Of a stretch of 7,744 bases of DNA, positions 1 to 6,414 are shown piece after piece. Below the pieces are notes generated by a model, which had not been told where the DNA came from, did no database searches, and saw only the letters and a program-made list of their open reading frames with translations. The stretch is from Armatimonadota bacterium (GTDB lineage: Bacteria; Sysuimicrobiota; Sysuimicrobiia; Sysuimicrobiales; JACQTN01): assembly GCA_016210785.1 (NCBI GenBank), contig JACQTN010000383.1, forward strand, positions 1-7,744, read 5' to 3'. Made by a program: the position numbers and the translations under genes. Positions within the stretch are counted from its first letter, which is position 1, and each line of letters starts with the position of its first letter.

Positions 1-22
1 ATCTTCTGGAGTGCGCCAGCGG

Positions 23-574
23 TCAGCCCTGGGACGGCACCGACACTCGGCCGGCGTCGAGGAAGCTGGCCGCCCGCGGGCCCGATCGCAGGCGGGTGAG
101 CCGCCGGCTCTGGCAGATCGTCGTGGCCAGCAGCGCCGCGATTTCGCACAGCAGGTCCCGCTCCCGCGCGGTGAAGACGTCGGCTGTCCGACCCAGCGCG
201 ATGGCGCCCTGCGGCTCGCCCTCCGTGCGCATCGGCGCGGCCAGGAAGCCCTGCAGCGTCTCGTGCCGGAAGCCCCGGCTGGAAGAGGGGATCATCACGA
301 CCCGACCCTCTTCGATCAGCCACGCCCGGAGGCCGTCCCCGCCGGCGAAACTCATGCCCTCCAGGAGGTCGAGCGGCCGTCCCACGCTGGCGCCCGGGCG
401 ATAGCGGTCGCCATCCTTCACCCACACCGTGCCCAGCTCAAAGGGGATCAAGGCCTGGGTAAGGGAGAGGGCCAGTTCGTACGCGCCGTCCGTGAGTCCC
501 TCCTCGGCGGTGCGGCGCAGGAACGGCGCGAAGTGCTCCTCGCACGCGATGGGTTTCTGCTTGGCGTTCTGCAT
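23..574 (-). CDS. Stand-alone GAF-domain protein
   Basis: 183 residues, complete (TGA at 23-25). A single GAF-like domain spans about residues 28-155. Recognisable elements are IPFELGTVWVKDGDRYRPGA, GMSFAGGDGLRAWLIEEGRV (73-91), the segment GFLAAPMRTEGEPQGAIAL (109-127), and the closing helix FTARERDLLCEIAALLATTI (134-153). A basic tail follows. There is no attached kinase, GGDEF, AAA+ or DNA-binding domain and no signal peptide or membrane segment, so it is probably a cytoplasmic ligand- or protein-binding module. GAF domains bind cyclic nucleotides, chromophores or other small ligands; nothing here identifies which. The ATG at 574 follows GAGGTG by 5 nt, and the PilZ copy B stop lies in that region. 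Its place beside PilZ suggests a role in signalling to the flagellum, which is inference. Confidence 0.75.
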   Translation of the reverse strand: MQNAKQKPIACEEHFAPFLRRTAEEGLTDGAYELALSLTQALIPFELGTVWVKDGDRYRPGASVGRPLDLLEGMSFAGGDGLRAWLIEEGRVVMIPSSSRGFRHETLQGFLAAPMRTEGEPQGAIALGRTADVFTARERDLLCEIAALLATTICQSRRLTRLRSGPRAASFLDAGRVSVPSQG

Positions 575-583
575 GGCGTCACC

Positions 584-1228
584 TCATCTCACGTGTGCGC
601 GGCCCGGCGTCCGGTCAACTTGTCCGTCTGCAGGTGCCGCGATGGTCAGCATCAGCTGGCGTCCCGCGGCGCGGGAACTGGGCAGCCACCGCACACCCAG
701 CAGGTAGTTGCGCCCGCGCATCAGCACCGCCCGCGCCCACACGATCTCACCCGCCGCCTGCAGCGGCGGCTGGCGCATCGTGGTGATGATCACCTGATGG
801 CCGACCTTCGGCTCCGGCCATGGGTTCATGACCTCGGCCCGTGCGCCGCTCGTGGAGATATCGAGGATCTTGCCCTCACACGGACGCACCCTCTGGCCGC
901 TGAAGATGACGATGTGGACGCGCTCCATGCAGGGATGGCGGGCGGCGCTGCGACTTTCGGAGAGGATCAGGTCACCGGTCATGTCTACGGCGACCAGGGG
1001 GATCGAGTCCATACGCTCGCCGGCGATGCGCCCGGCGAACTCCCAGACGCCCTGGGGATCGAGCAGGCGGCCCTTGATGGCGGTACCCGTCCCCACGCGC
1101 AGCACGTTCCCGTTGTCATCGAACGGGGCAGACACCCAGATCCGCCGGCCGTCCACTTCCTCGACCCGCGAGACGTAGGGCTTCCCTCCGATGAAGAGTT
1201 CCATCCGCTGGTTGATCCGCGCTTCCAT
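584..1228 (-). CDS. YcgR-like PilZ protein, copy B (intact)
   Basis: 214 residues with the two-domain plan of flagellar c-di-GMP effectors. A YcgR-type N-terminal beta domain (about 4-90) is followed by PilZ (about 91-195). Both c-di-GMP-contact motifs are present, R93-S-A-A-R97 and D123-I-S-T-S-G128, with the expected spacing of about 25 residues. The last strand continues as NYLLGVRWLPSS and then a short helix-like segment and a polar tail, so this copy keeps the end that copy A lost. Family members bind c-di-GMP and slow or bias the flagellar motor, which fits the operon; the exact partner is unknown. The ATG at 1228 has a strong GGGGGAGG 4 nt upstream. The TGA stop sits inside the Shine-Dalgarno region of the GAF gene, 9 bp before its ATG, which suggests coupled translation. 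Confidence 0.88.
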   Translation of the reverse strand: MEARINQRMELFIGGKPYVSRVEEVDGRRIWVSAPFDDNGNVLRVGTGTAIKGRLLDPQGVWEFAGRIAGERMDSIPLVAVDMTGDLILSESRSAARHPCMERVHIVIFSGQRVRPCEGKILDISTSGARAEVMNPWPEPKVGHQVIITTMRQPPLQAAGEIVWARAVLMRGRNYLLGVRWLPSSRAAGRQLMLTIAAPADGQVDRTPGRAHVR

Positions 1229-1596
1229 CGTTCCTCCCCCGCCTATCCTGCTGCGAGCCGCGCGTCCGCCTTGCGCGAGCGCGCGACGCCCAGGTCACCC
1301 GGTACGTTGGGCCCGCAGCCCGGGTAAGATATCGGCAGCCGGACCGCGCGCGAGACAGGCCGCGCCGCTGCCGTCGAAAACTCGTCCATGTGGGTCAGGA
1401 TGGCGCGCGAGGAGCGCAGCGCCAGTAGCGCCTGCTGCGTGGCCGCGATCACGCCCGCGCTCGCCGCCGGCGGCAGCACCAGGTGCGCCTCGTGGGGCGC
1501 CAGCGCGTTCACCAGGGCCTCCGCCGCCTCCCGGCGTCCCGGCTCGGAGGCCGGTCCACCGGGAAGATCCACGAGCGCCAGGTCGCAGGTCTCCAT
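695..1596 (-). repeat. Tandem duplication, copy 2 (flhF fragment plus PilZ B)
   Basis: This is the second unit of the head-to-tail duplication. It begins at the junction near 1597 with flhF sequence equivalent to codon 229 and runs through the flhF stop into PilZ copy B up to codon 179, beyond which the sequence is single-copy. The layout implies an ancestral order flhF-pilZ-GAF gene and one unequal recombination event between flhF and pilZ. Confidence 0.9.
1243..1596 (-). pseudogene. C-terminal fragment of flhF (duplication remnant)
   Basis: This frame encodes 117 residues from an ATG created at the duplication junction (METCDLALVDLPGGPASEPG...). From residue 3 it matches FlhF residues 230-344 over 115 positions with no gaps and 21 differences (about 82% identical). 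It contains the G3-G5 half of the GTPase domain but no P-loop, so it cannot act as a GTPase. Several changes are harsh for a folded core (L to P in PISYPGCG, L to R, L to S), which suggests relaxed constraint. Even so, the frame has no stop or indel. It overlaps the tail of PilZ copy A in another frame (1509-1596) and ends at TAG 14 bp before PilZ copy B. Translation from the junction ATG is possible but no Shine-Dalgarno is obvious. Confidence 0.85.
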
Positions 1597-2132
1597 AGGC
1601 CCAGCAGGTAGTTGCGCTCGCGCACCAACACCGCCCGCGCCCACACGATCTCGCCCGCCGCCGACAGCGGCGGCTGGCGCATCGTGGTGATGATCACCTG
1701 CTGGCCGGCCTTCGGCTGTGGCCACGGGTTCATGACCTCGGCCCGTGCGCCGCTGTCGGAGATGTCGAGGAGTCTGCCCTCACGCGGACGCACCGGCTGG
1801 CCGCTGAGGATGACGATGTGGACCCGCTCCAAGCAGGGATGGCGGACGGCGCCGCGGCTCTCGATCAGCACCAGGTCGCCGGCCAGGTCCACGGCGACCA
1901 GGGGGATCGAGTCCATGCGCTCGCCGGCGATGCGGCCGGCGAACTCCCAGACCCCCTGGGTGTCGAGCAGGCGGCCCTTGACGCCGGTGCGCGTCCGCAC
2001 GCGCAGCACTCCCCCGTCGTCATCGAACGGGGCAGACACCCAGATCCGCCGGCCGTCCACTTCCTCGACCCGCGAAACGTAGGGCTTCTCTTCGATGAGG
2101 AGTTCCACGCGCTGGTTCACTCGCAGTTGCAT
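1509..2132 (-). CDS. YcgR-like PilZ protein, copy A, with C-terminus replaced
   Basis: 207 residues. Residues 1-179 match copy B without gaps (about 81% identical, hand count). They comprise an N-terminal YcgR-type beta domain (about 4-90, with PYVSRVEEVDGRRIWVSAPF) and a PilZ domain with both c-di-GMP motifs, R93xxxR97 (RGAVR) and D123xSxxG128 (DISDSG). After NYLLGL the frame crosses the duplication junction near 1597 and continues in the wrong frame of flhF for 28 residues (WRPATWRSW...RRRRPW). The end of the last PilZ strand and the C-terminal tail are therefore lost. YcgR/DgrA proteins brake or modulate the flagellar motor on c-di-GMP binding. A frame that runs further upstream is antisense-free flhF overlap; the ATG at 2132 aligns with copy B and has GAGG 7 nt upstream, 13 bp after the flhF stop. 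It may be a working shortened protein or a decaying gene. Confidence 0.8.
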   Translation of the reverse strand: MQLRVNQRVELLIEEKPYVSRVEEVDGRRIWVSAPFDDDGGVLRVRTRTGVKGRLLDTQGVWEFAGRIAGERMDSIPLVAVDLAGDLVLIESRGAVRHPCLERVHIVILSGQPVRPREGRLLDISDSGARAEVMNPWPQPKAGQQVIITTMRQPPLSAAGEIVWARAVLVRERNYLLGLWRPATWRSWIFPVDRPPSRDAGRRRRPW

Positions 2133-2496
2133 GGCCGTTCCTCGATCACCCCGCGGCGAGCCACGCGTCGGCCTTGCGCGAGCGCCCGGTGACCAGGTCG
2201 CCCGGCACGTTGGGCCCGCAGCCCAGGTACGATATGGGCAGCCTGACCGCGCGCAAGACAGGCCGCGCTTCCGCCGTCGAGATCTCATCCACGTGGGTCA
2301 GGATGGCGCGCGTCGGCCGCAGCGCCAGCAGCGCCTGCTGCGTGGCCTCGATCACGCCCACGCTCGCCGTCGCCGACAGCACTAGGTGCACCTCGCGGGG
2401 CGCCAGCGCATTCACCAGCGCCTCCGCGGCCTCCAGGCGCCCCGGTTCGGAGGCCGGCACGCCGGGGAGATCCACCAGCGCCAGGTCGCAGGCCTC
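1599..2496 (-). repeat. Tandem duplication, copy 1 (flhF 3' part plus PilZ A)
   Basis: This segment runs from about codon 229 of flhF to about codon 179 of PilZ copy A. It aligns with the segment just downstream at about 695-1596, at an offset of 903 bp in the flhF part and 904 bp in the PilZ part (13- versus 14-bp gene gap). A hand count over about 240 bp of the PilZ part gives 24 mismatches, about 90% identity. Boundaries are accurate to within a few bases. Confidence 0.9.
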
Positions 2497-3180
2497 CAGT
2501 TCCGCCGCCAGGCGTGCAGCCTGCGCGGGATTCTTCAGGACGTGCAGCGGCACGCCGAGCGGGCGGGCATAGCCCTGCAGCTGCGCCACCGCACCCATGC
2601 GGTAGGCGTCCGCGGCGATCAGCGCCACGCGATGCCCGCGCAGGGCGTGCTCGCAGGCCAGCTTGGCGACGGTCGTCGTCTTGCCCACGCCGGTGGAGCC
2701 CACCAGCGCCACCACGCGGCAGCGCCCCGCCGTGATGCGGATGGGCGCGGCGCGGCGCACCACAGAGCCCGCCCCCTCTCGCCGCGGCGCCTCCGCGTCG
2801 CGGCGCACGGCCTCCGCCGCCCTCGGGGTCCTCGCGACATCCGACCGGATGTCGGGGGGTGAGGCCGCGCCCGCGTAGGTGCGCAGCACGAACGGCGCGG
2901 CCGCCGCAGGCGACGCCGCCACCACCCCAGGCGCCGCGGGGTCCGGCGCGGGTGTCCTGGCGATCTCCTCCGGCCGCAGGACGCCGTGCCGCTGCGGCGG
3001 GCGGGGCAGCGCCAGCGGGGCCATCGCGATCACTTCCGCGCCCGCGCCGCCCAGCCACCGCCGCCACCGGGGCCCCTGCCCTTCACGCGAGTACAGGATC
3101 ACGGCGTCCTCGCCCAGGTCGCCGTGCACCAGGCTCAGAGCCTCCTGCAGCGTCTCGGCCTCATACCGCCTTGCCAGCAT
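2146..3180 (-). CDS. flhF: FlhF, SRP-type GTPase for flagellar placement (divergent G motifs)
   Basis: 344 residues, slightly shorter than many FlhF proteins (about 360-450). FlhF is a signal-recognition-particle-family GTPase that sets flagellar site and number. The N-terminal B domain is canonical (MLARRYEAETLQEALSLVHG, then LGEDAVILYSRE). A Pro/Ala/Arg-rich linker covers about 57-150. The NG domain has the P-loop GSTGVGKTTT (161-170) and the insertion-box motif DAYRMGAVAQL (191-201). It departs from consensus at G3 (DLPGV, 237-241, for the usual DTAGR), G4 (THVD, 295-298, for TKLD) and G5 (GPNVPGDL, 322-329, for GQxVPxDL). The start lies inside flhA, with GGTGGAG just upstream. The stop is 13 bp before PilZ copy A. 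Its last 115 codons are duplicated downstream at 1243-1596, where the G4 histidine and the G5 form also occur, so sequencing error is unlikely. Confidence 0.95.
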   Translation of the reverse strand: MLARRYEAETLQEALSLVHGDLGEDAVILYSREGQGPRWRRWLGGAGAEVIAMAPLALPRPPQRHGVLRPEEIARTPAPDPAAPGVVAASPAAAAPFVLRTYAGAASPPDIRSDVARTPRAAEAVRRDAEAPRREGAGSVVRRAAPIRITAGRCRVVALVGSTGVGKTTTVAKLACEHALRGHRVALIAADAYRMGAVAQLQGYARPLGVPLHVLKNPAQAARLAAELEACDLALVDLPGVPASEPGRLEAAEALVNALAPREVHLVLSATASVGVIEATQQALLALRPTRAILTHVDEISTAEARPVLRAVRLPISYLGCGPNVPGDLVTGRSRKADAWLAAG

Positions 3181-5209
3181 GGATCTCCACCGTCCCCAGC
3201 CGGTGCAGGTTGACCGCGGGGTCGAGTTCTTCGTATGCCACGACCGCCAGGTTGGGCAGCGTGCTCTCCAGCAGCTGACGCATCGCCGGCCGCACCACGC
3301 TACTGCACAGCAGCACAGGGCTGGCCGCGGCGGCGGTCGCCTGCTCCCACGCCTTCTGGGTGGCCGCCTGCAGTTGCCGCAGCAGGTCCATGTCGATGGG
3401 CCGTGCCGCCTGCGCCGCGTCCAGGATCCGCTGCTCCACCGCGGCGTCCAGCGTCATCACCGCCAGCCGGTGCTGCTCGTCCAGCAGGTGCTGGTACAGG
3501 TTGCGGCCCATGGCGCGGCGCACCGCCTCCACCAGCTTGTCCACTTCCTTCACGGTGCGGCCACAGTCGGCCAGCGTCTCCAGGATCGTCACGAGGTCCT
3601 TGATGGGCACGCCCTCCCGCAGCGTCGCCTGCAGGATCTTCTGGACGTCGCCCACCGACATGATGCCGGGCACCAGCTCCTCCACCACTGCCTTGTGCCG
3701 CTCCTTGAGCCGGTCCAGCATGCCCTGGACCTCCTGCCGGCTGAGCAGGCGCCAGCCGTGGCGGCGCACGATCTCGCCCAGGTGGGTGGCGATCACCACG
3801 GTGGGCTCCACCACCTGGTAGCCGGCCATCTGCGCGATGGGGCGCTCCGCCTCGGAGATCCACACCGCGGGCGCGCCGAAGGCGGGATCGGTGGTCAGCA
3901 CGCCGGGCAGCGGCGGCGCGTCGGCCGCGCTCTTAATGGCCAGCAGCCCCGTGGGGATGATCTCGGCCCGCGCCACCTCCGCGCCGCGGATCGTGACCCG
4001 GTAGTCCCGCGAGCTCAGGTGCGGATTGTCGCGCACCCGCACCGGCGGGATGATGAGCCCCAGGTTCTGGGCGGTCTGCCGGCGGATCATCACGATGCGG
4101 TCCAGCAGGTCGCCGCCCTGGGAGACCTCCACCAGCCCGATGAGCCCGTAGCCCACCTCCACGCTGATGGCGTCCACCTCCGCCAGCGCGTGCATCTGCT
4201 CCGTCTGCTGCGCCGCGGACGGCGGCGGGGGCGGGCCCGGCGCGGCCTCCTTCTGCGGGGCGGGTGCGCGCACGGCCCACGCCACCGTGCCCAGGATCCC
4301 CGCGCCCAGCAGGAACGGGAGCTTGGGCAGCCCGGGGAAGAGGCCCAGGATACCCACGATGGCCGCGGCCGCGGCGAGCGGCTCCCACCGCGCCAGCAGT
4401 TGCTTCATCATGTCGGCGCCCAGGTGCGCCGTGGCCGCGGTGCGCGTGAGGATGAGGCCGCTGGCCGCCGAGATCAGGAGGGCCGGGATCTGGATGACGA
4501 GCCCCGCGCCCACCGCCTGCAGGGCGAAGGTCTGCATCGCCTCCCCGGGGCTCATGCCCCGCAGGACCATGCCCACGCCGAAGCCGCCCAGCAGGTTGAC
4601 CACGGTGATGAGCAGCCCGGCGATGGCGTCGCCGCGCACGAACTTGCTGGCGCCGTCCATGGCGCCGAAGAAATCCGCCTGGCGCTCCACCTGCCGGCGG
4701 CGCTCCCGCGCCTGCTCCTCATTGATGGCGCCGGCGTTCAGCTCGGCGTCGATGCTCATCTGCTTGCCGGGCATGGCGTCCAGCGTGAAACGCGCGGCCA
4801 CCTCCGCCATGCGCCCCGCGCCGTTGGTAATCACCAGGAACTGGATGATCAGGAGGATGGCGAAGACGACCAGACCGATGATGACGTTGCCGCCCACCAC
4901 CAGGCCGCCGAAGGCGGCCACCATGGCGCCCGCGTTGCCCTGGGTCAGGATGAGCCGCGCCAGGGACACGTTGAGCCCCAGGCGCAGGAGGGTGGAGGCC
5001 AGCAGCAGCGACGGAAAGACCGAGAACTGCAGCGGGTCGGTCACATAGGTGGTCATGAGCAGCGTGACCATGGCGAAGGCCACGTTGGCGATGAGCAGCA
5101 CGTCCACCATCAGGGGCGGCAGCGGTACGATCAGCATCGCCGTCATCAGCAGCAGGACGCCGGCGATGGCGAAATCGCTGGACTGGCTGAGGCGGCGCAC
5201 CCAGGTCAT
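3161..5209 (-). CDS. flhA: FlhA, flagellar export gate protein
   Basis: 682 residues, normal for FlhA (about 680-700). It is the largest export-gate subunit, with an N-terminal membrane domain and a cytoplasmic ring domain that docks chaperone-substrate complexes. The FHIPEP-family signature is intact near residues 133-157 (RMAEVAARFTLDAMPGKQMS and following), as are GLNVSLARLILTQG (77-91) and FVRGDAIAGLLITVVNLLGG (190-209). About eight hydrophobic segments occupy residues 12-315. A Pro/Ala-rich linker (about 318-335) then leads to the soluble domain, which includes YRVTIRGAEVA and LVPGIMSVGDVQKILQ. The ATG overlaps the flhB stop and has GGGGAG 7 nt upstream. Its 3' end overlaps flhF by 20 bp. 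Nothing looks abnormal. Confidence 0.98.
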   Translation of the reverse strand: MTWVRRLSQSSDFAIAGVLLLMTAMLIVPLPPLMVDVLLIANVAFAMVTLLMTTYVTDPLQFSVFPSLLLASTLLRLGLNVSLARLILTQGNAGAMVAAFGGLVVGGNVIIGLVVFAILLIIQFLVITNGAGRMAEVAARFTLDAMPGKQMSIDAELNAGAINEEQARERRRQVERQADFFGAMDGASKFVRGDAIAGLLITVVNLLGGFGVGMVLRGMSPGEAMQTFALQAVGAGLVIQIPALLISAASGLILTRTAATAHLGADMMKQLLARWEPLAAAAAIVGILGLFPGLPKLPFLLGAGILGTVAWAVRAPAPQKEAAPGPPPPPSAAQQTEQMHALAEVDAISVEVGYGLIGLVEVSQGGDLLDRIVMIRRQTAQNLGLIIPPVRVRDNPHLSSRDYRVTIRGAEVARAEIIPTGLLAIKSAADAPPLPGVLTTDPAFGAPAVWISEAERPIAQMAGYQVVEPTVVIATHLGEIVRRHGWRLLSRQEVQGMLDRLKERHKAVVEELVPGIMSVGDVQKILQATLREGVPIKDLVTILETLADCGRTVKEVDKLVEAVRRAMGRNLYQHLLDEQHRLAVMTLDAAVEQRILDAAQAARPIDMDLLRQLQAATQKAWEQATAAAASPVLLCSSVVRPAMRQLLESTLPNLAVVAYEELDPAVNLHRLGTVEIHAGKAV

Positions 5210-6270
5210 GCGCGCACTCCCCGCTGGCGGGCCAGGCGGTAGATCATGGCCAGCACCTCAGCGACAGCGTGGTACAGCGCCGGGGGAATCGGCTTGCCGA
5301 TCGGCACGCTCTTGAACAGCGCGCGGGCCAGCGGCTGGTTCTCCACCACGGGGACGCCGTGCCTGGCGGCGATCTGCTTGATGCGCTCCGCGATCAACTG
5401 GGCACCCTTGGCCACCACCACCGGCGCGGCCATCTCGCGCGGCTGGTAGCGGAGGGCGACCGCGATGTGGGTGGGGTTGGTGACCACCACCGTGGCCTTG
5501 GGCACGTCGGCCATCATGCGCCGGCGCGCCAGGTCGCGCTGCCGGCTGCGGATCCGGGATCGGACCAGCGGATCGCCCTCCGTCTCGCGCAGGTCTTCCT
5601 TCACTTCCTGCTTGGTCATGCGGAGGCTGCGCTCCCACTCGAACCGCTGGTACATGTAGTCCAGCGCGCCGATCACCACCAGCGCCACGGCGCCGCGCAC
5701 CGCGACCCCGAACATGGTGCTTCCCAGCAGCGCCAGCATCGCGCCCGGCCCCGCCGTCACCGCCCCGGGCAGCGAGGGCAGCGCGTTGCGCACCGCGCCG
5801 GTGATGATGACGGTCAGGGCGGTCAGCTTGGCGATGCTCTTGATTGACTCGGCCAGCGTGCGCAGCGAGAACAGCCGTGCCAGCGCCCGCACCGGGTTGA
5901 GGCGGTCGAGCTGCGGCTCCACGGGCTTGAAGGTGAAGAGGCCTCCGGTCTGGGCCAGGTTGACCACGATGCCGGCCACGCCGCTGGCGAGCAGGACCGG
6001 CCCCAGCAGGCGGGCGCCGGCCCACGCGCCCACGCCGAAGACGGTGTGGAACGCAGGGGCGGTCGTGGCGGCTGTGGCGGCGCTGGCCACGGTGTCCACC
6101 ATGTACGCGGAGAAGGCGCGGATCCCATAGGGCAGGGTGATGGCGCCGGCGGCCAGCCCGGCCAGCAGGCTGACGCTGCTGGCCAGATCCTGGCTGCGGG
6201 CGACGTTTCCGCGCTGTCGCGCTTCGGTCCGGCGACGTGGGGTCGCCGCTTCTGTGCGCTGGCTACTCAT
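5206..6270 (-). CDS. flhB: FlhB, flagellar export switch protein
   Basis: 354 residues, the normal family length. FlhB is the export-gate component that changes substrate specificity from rod/hook to filament proteins after self-cleavage. The N-terminus (SQRTEAATPRRRTEARQRGNVARSQDL, residues 3-29) is the typical charged FlhB start. Hydrophobic segments follow at about 30-60, 80-110, 145-165 and 178-205, and then the cytoplasmic linker (YQRFEWERSLRMTKQEVKED region, 207-226). The autocleavage motif N265-P266-T267-H268 is intact within VVVTNPTHIAVALRY, and the FlhB end region HGVPVVENQPLARALF is present. The ATG at 6270 is chosen because GGGAG lies 6 nt upstream and the N-terminus aligns with the family. 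Its stop overlaps the flhA start (ATGA). It is the first gene behind the sigma-54 promoter. Confidence 0.97.
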   Translation of the reverse strand: MSSQRTEAATPRRRTEARQRGNVARSQDLASSVSLLAGLAAGAITLPYGIRAFSAYMVDTVASAATAATTAPAFHTVFGVGAWAGARLLGPVLLASGVAGIVVNLAQTGGLFTFKPVEPQLDRLNPVRALARLFSLRTLAESIKSIAKLTALTVIITGAVRNALPSLPGAVTAGPGAMLALLGSTMFGVAVRGAVALVVIGALDYMYQRFEWERSLRMTKQEVKEDLRETEGDPLVRSRIRSRQRDLARRRMMADVPKATVVVTNPTHIAVALRYQPREMAAPVVVAKGAQLIAERIKQIAARHGVPVVENQPLARALFKSVPIGKPIPPALYHAVAEVLAMIYRLARQRGVRA

Positions 6271-6299
6271 GGATCACTCCCATGCGTGACGCGCACACA

Positions 6300-6316
6300 T
6301 GCAAGTTCCGTGCCAG
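6300..6316 (-). promoter_or_regulatory. Sigma-54 (-24/-12) promoter of flhB
   Basis: On the minus strand the sequence CTGGCACGGAACTTGCA matches the RpoN consensus YTGGCACGNNNNTTGCW at every specified position, with the required 10 nt between the -24 GG and the -12 GC. Counting from the -12 C puts transcription start near 6289. That leaves a leader of about 19 nt containing only the flhB Shine-Dalgarno GGGAG, 6 nt before the ATG. RpoN promoters need an AAA+ enhancer-binding activator, for which FleQ/FlrC-type flagellar regulators are known. The activator and its sites here are not identified. Perfect motif, spacing and placement make this a strong call. Confidence 0.85.
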
Positions 6317-6329
6317 GGGCGGCTCACCC

Positions 6330-6339
6330 GGCACGTGCC
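6330..6339. promoter_or_regulatory. 10-bp perfect palindrome upstream of the sigma-54 promoter
   Basis: GGCACGTGCC is a perfect palindrome centred about 45 bp upstream of the predicted transcription start, just beyond the -24 element. It could be an operator or other protein-binding site. It is closer than most sigma-54 enhancer sites, and a 10-bp palindrome can arise by chance in GC-rich DNA. Confidence 0.25.
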
Positions 6340-6414
6340 ACGTTTCTGCGATGTGCCTCACTCTACCGCGCTCACCGTACTCACGGCGCATCCGGCTTCG
6401 CTCCGGGGCGGCCT

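Noticed and set aside
23..574. The GAF protein as the sigma-54 activator of the operon
   Set aside because: It has only 183 residues and lacks the AAA+ and helix-turn-helix domains that such activators need.
11..1327. A 438-codon open frame on the plus strand
   Set aside because: It is antisense to the GAF gene and PilZ copy B, which have clear family motifs and ribosome sites on the minus strand; its own product is low-complexity.
1509..2288. A longer start for PilZ copy A at 2288
   Set aside because: The extra 52 residues are out-of-frame flhF sequence; the ATG at 2132 has its own ribosome site and aligns with the start of copy B.
2879..5242. A 787-codon open frame on the plus strand
   Set aside because: It lies wholly antisense to flhA and the 5' part of flhF. 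Its product is His/Gln/Arg-rich with no recognisable domains, as expected for the complement of a high-GC gene.
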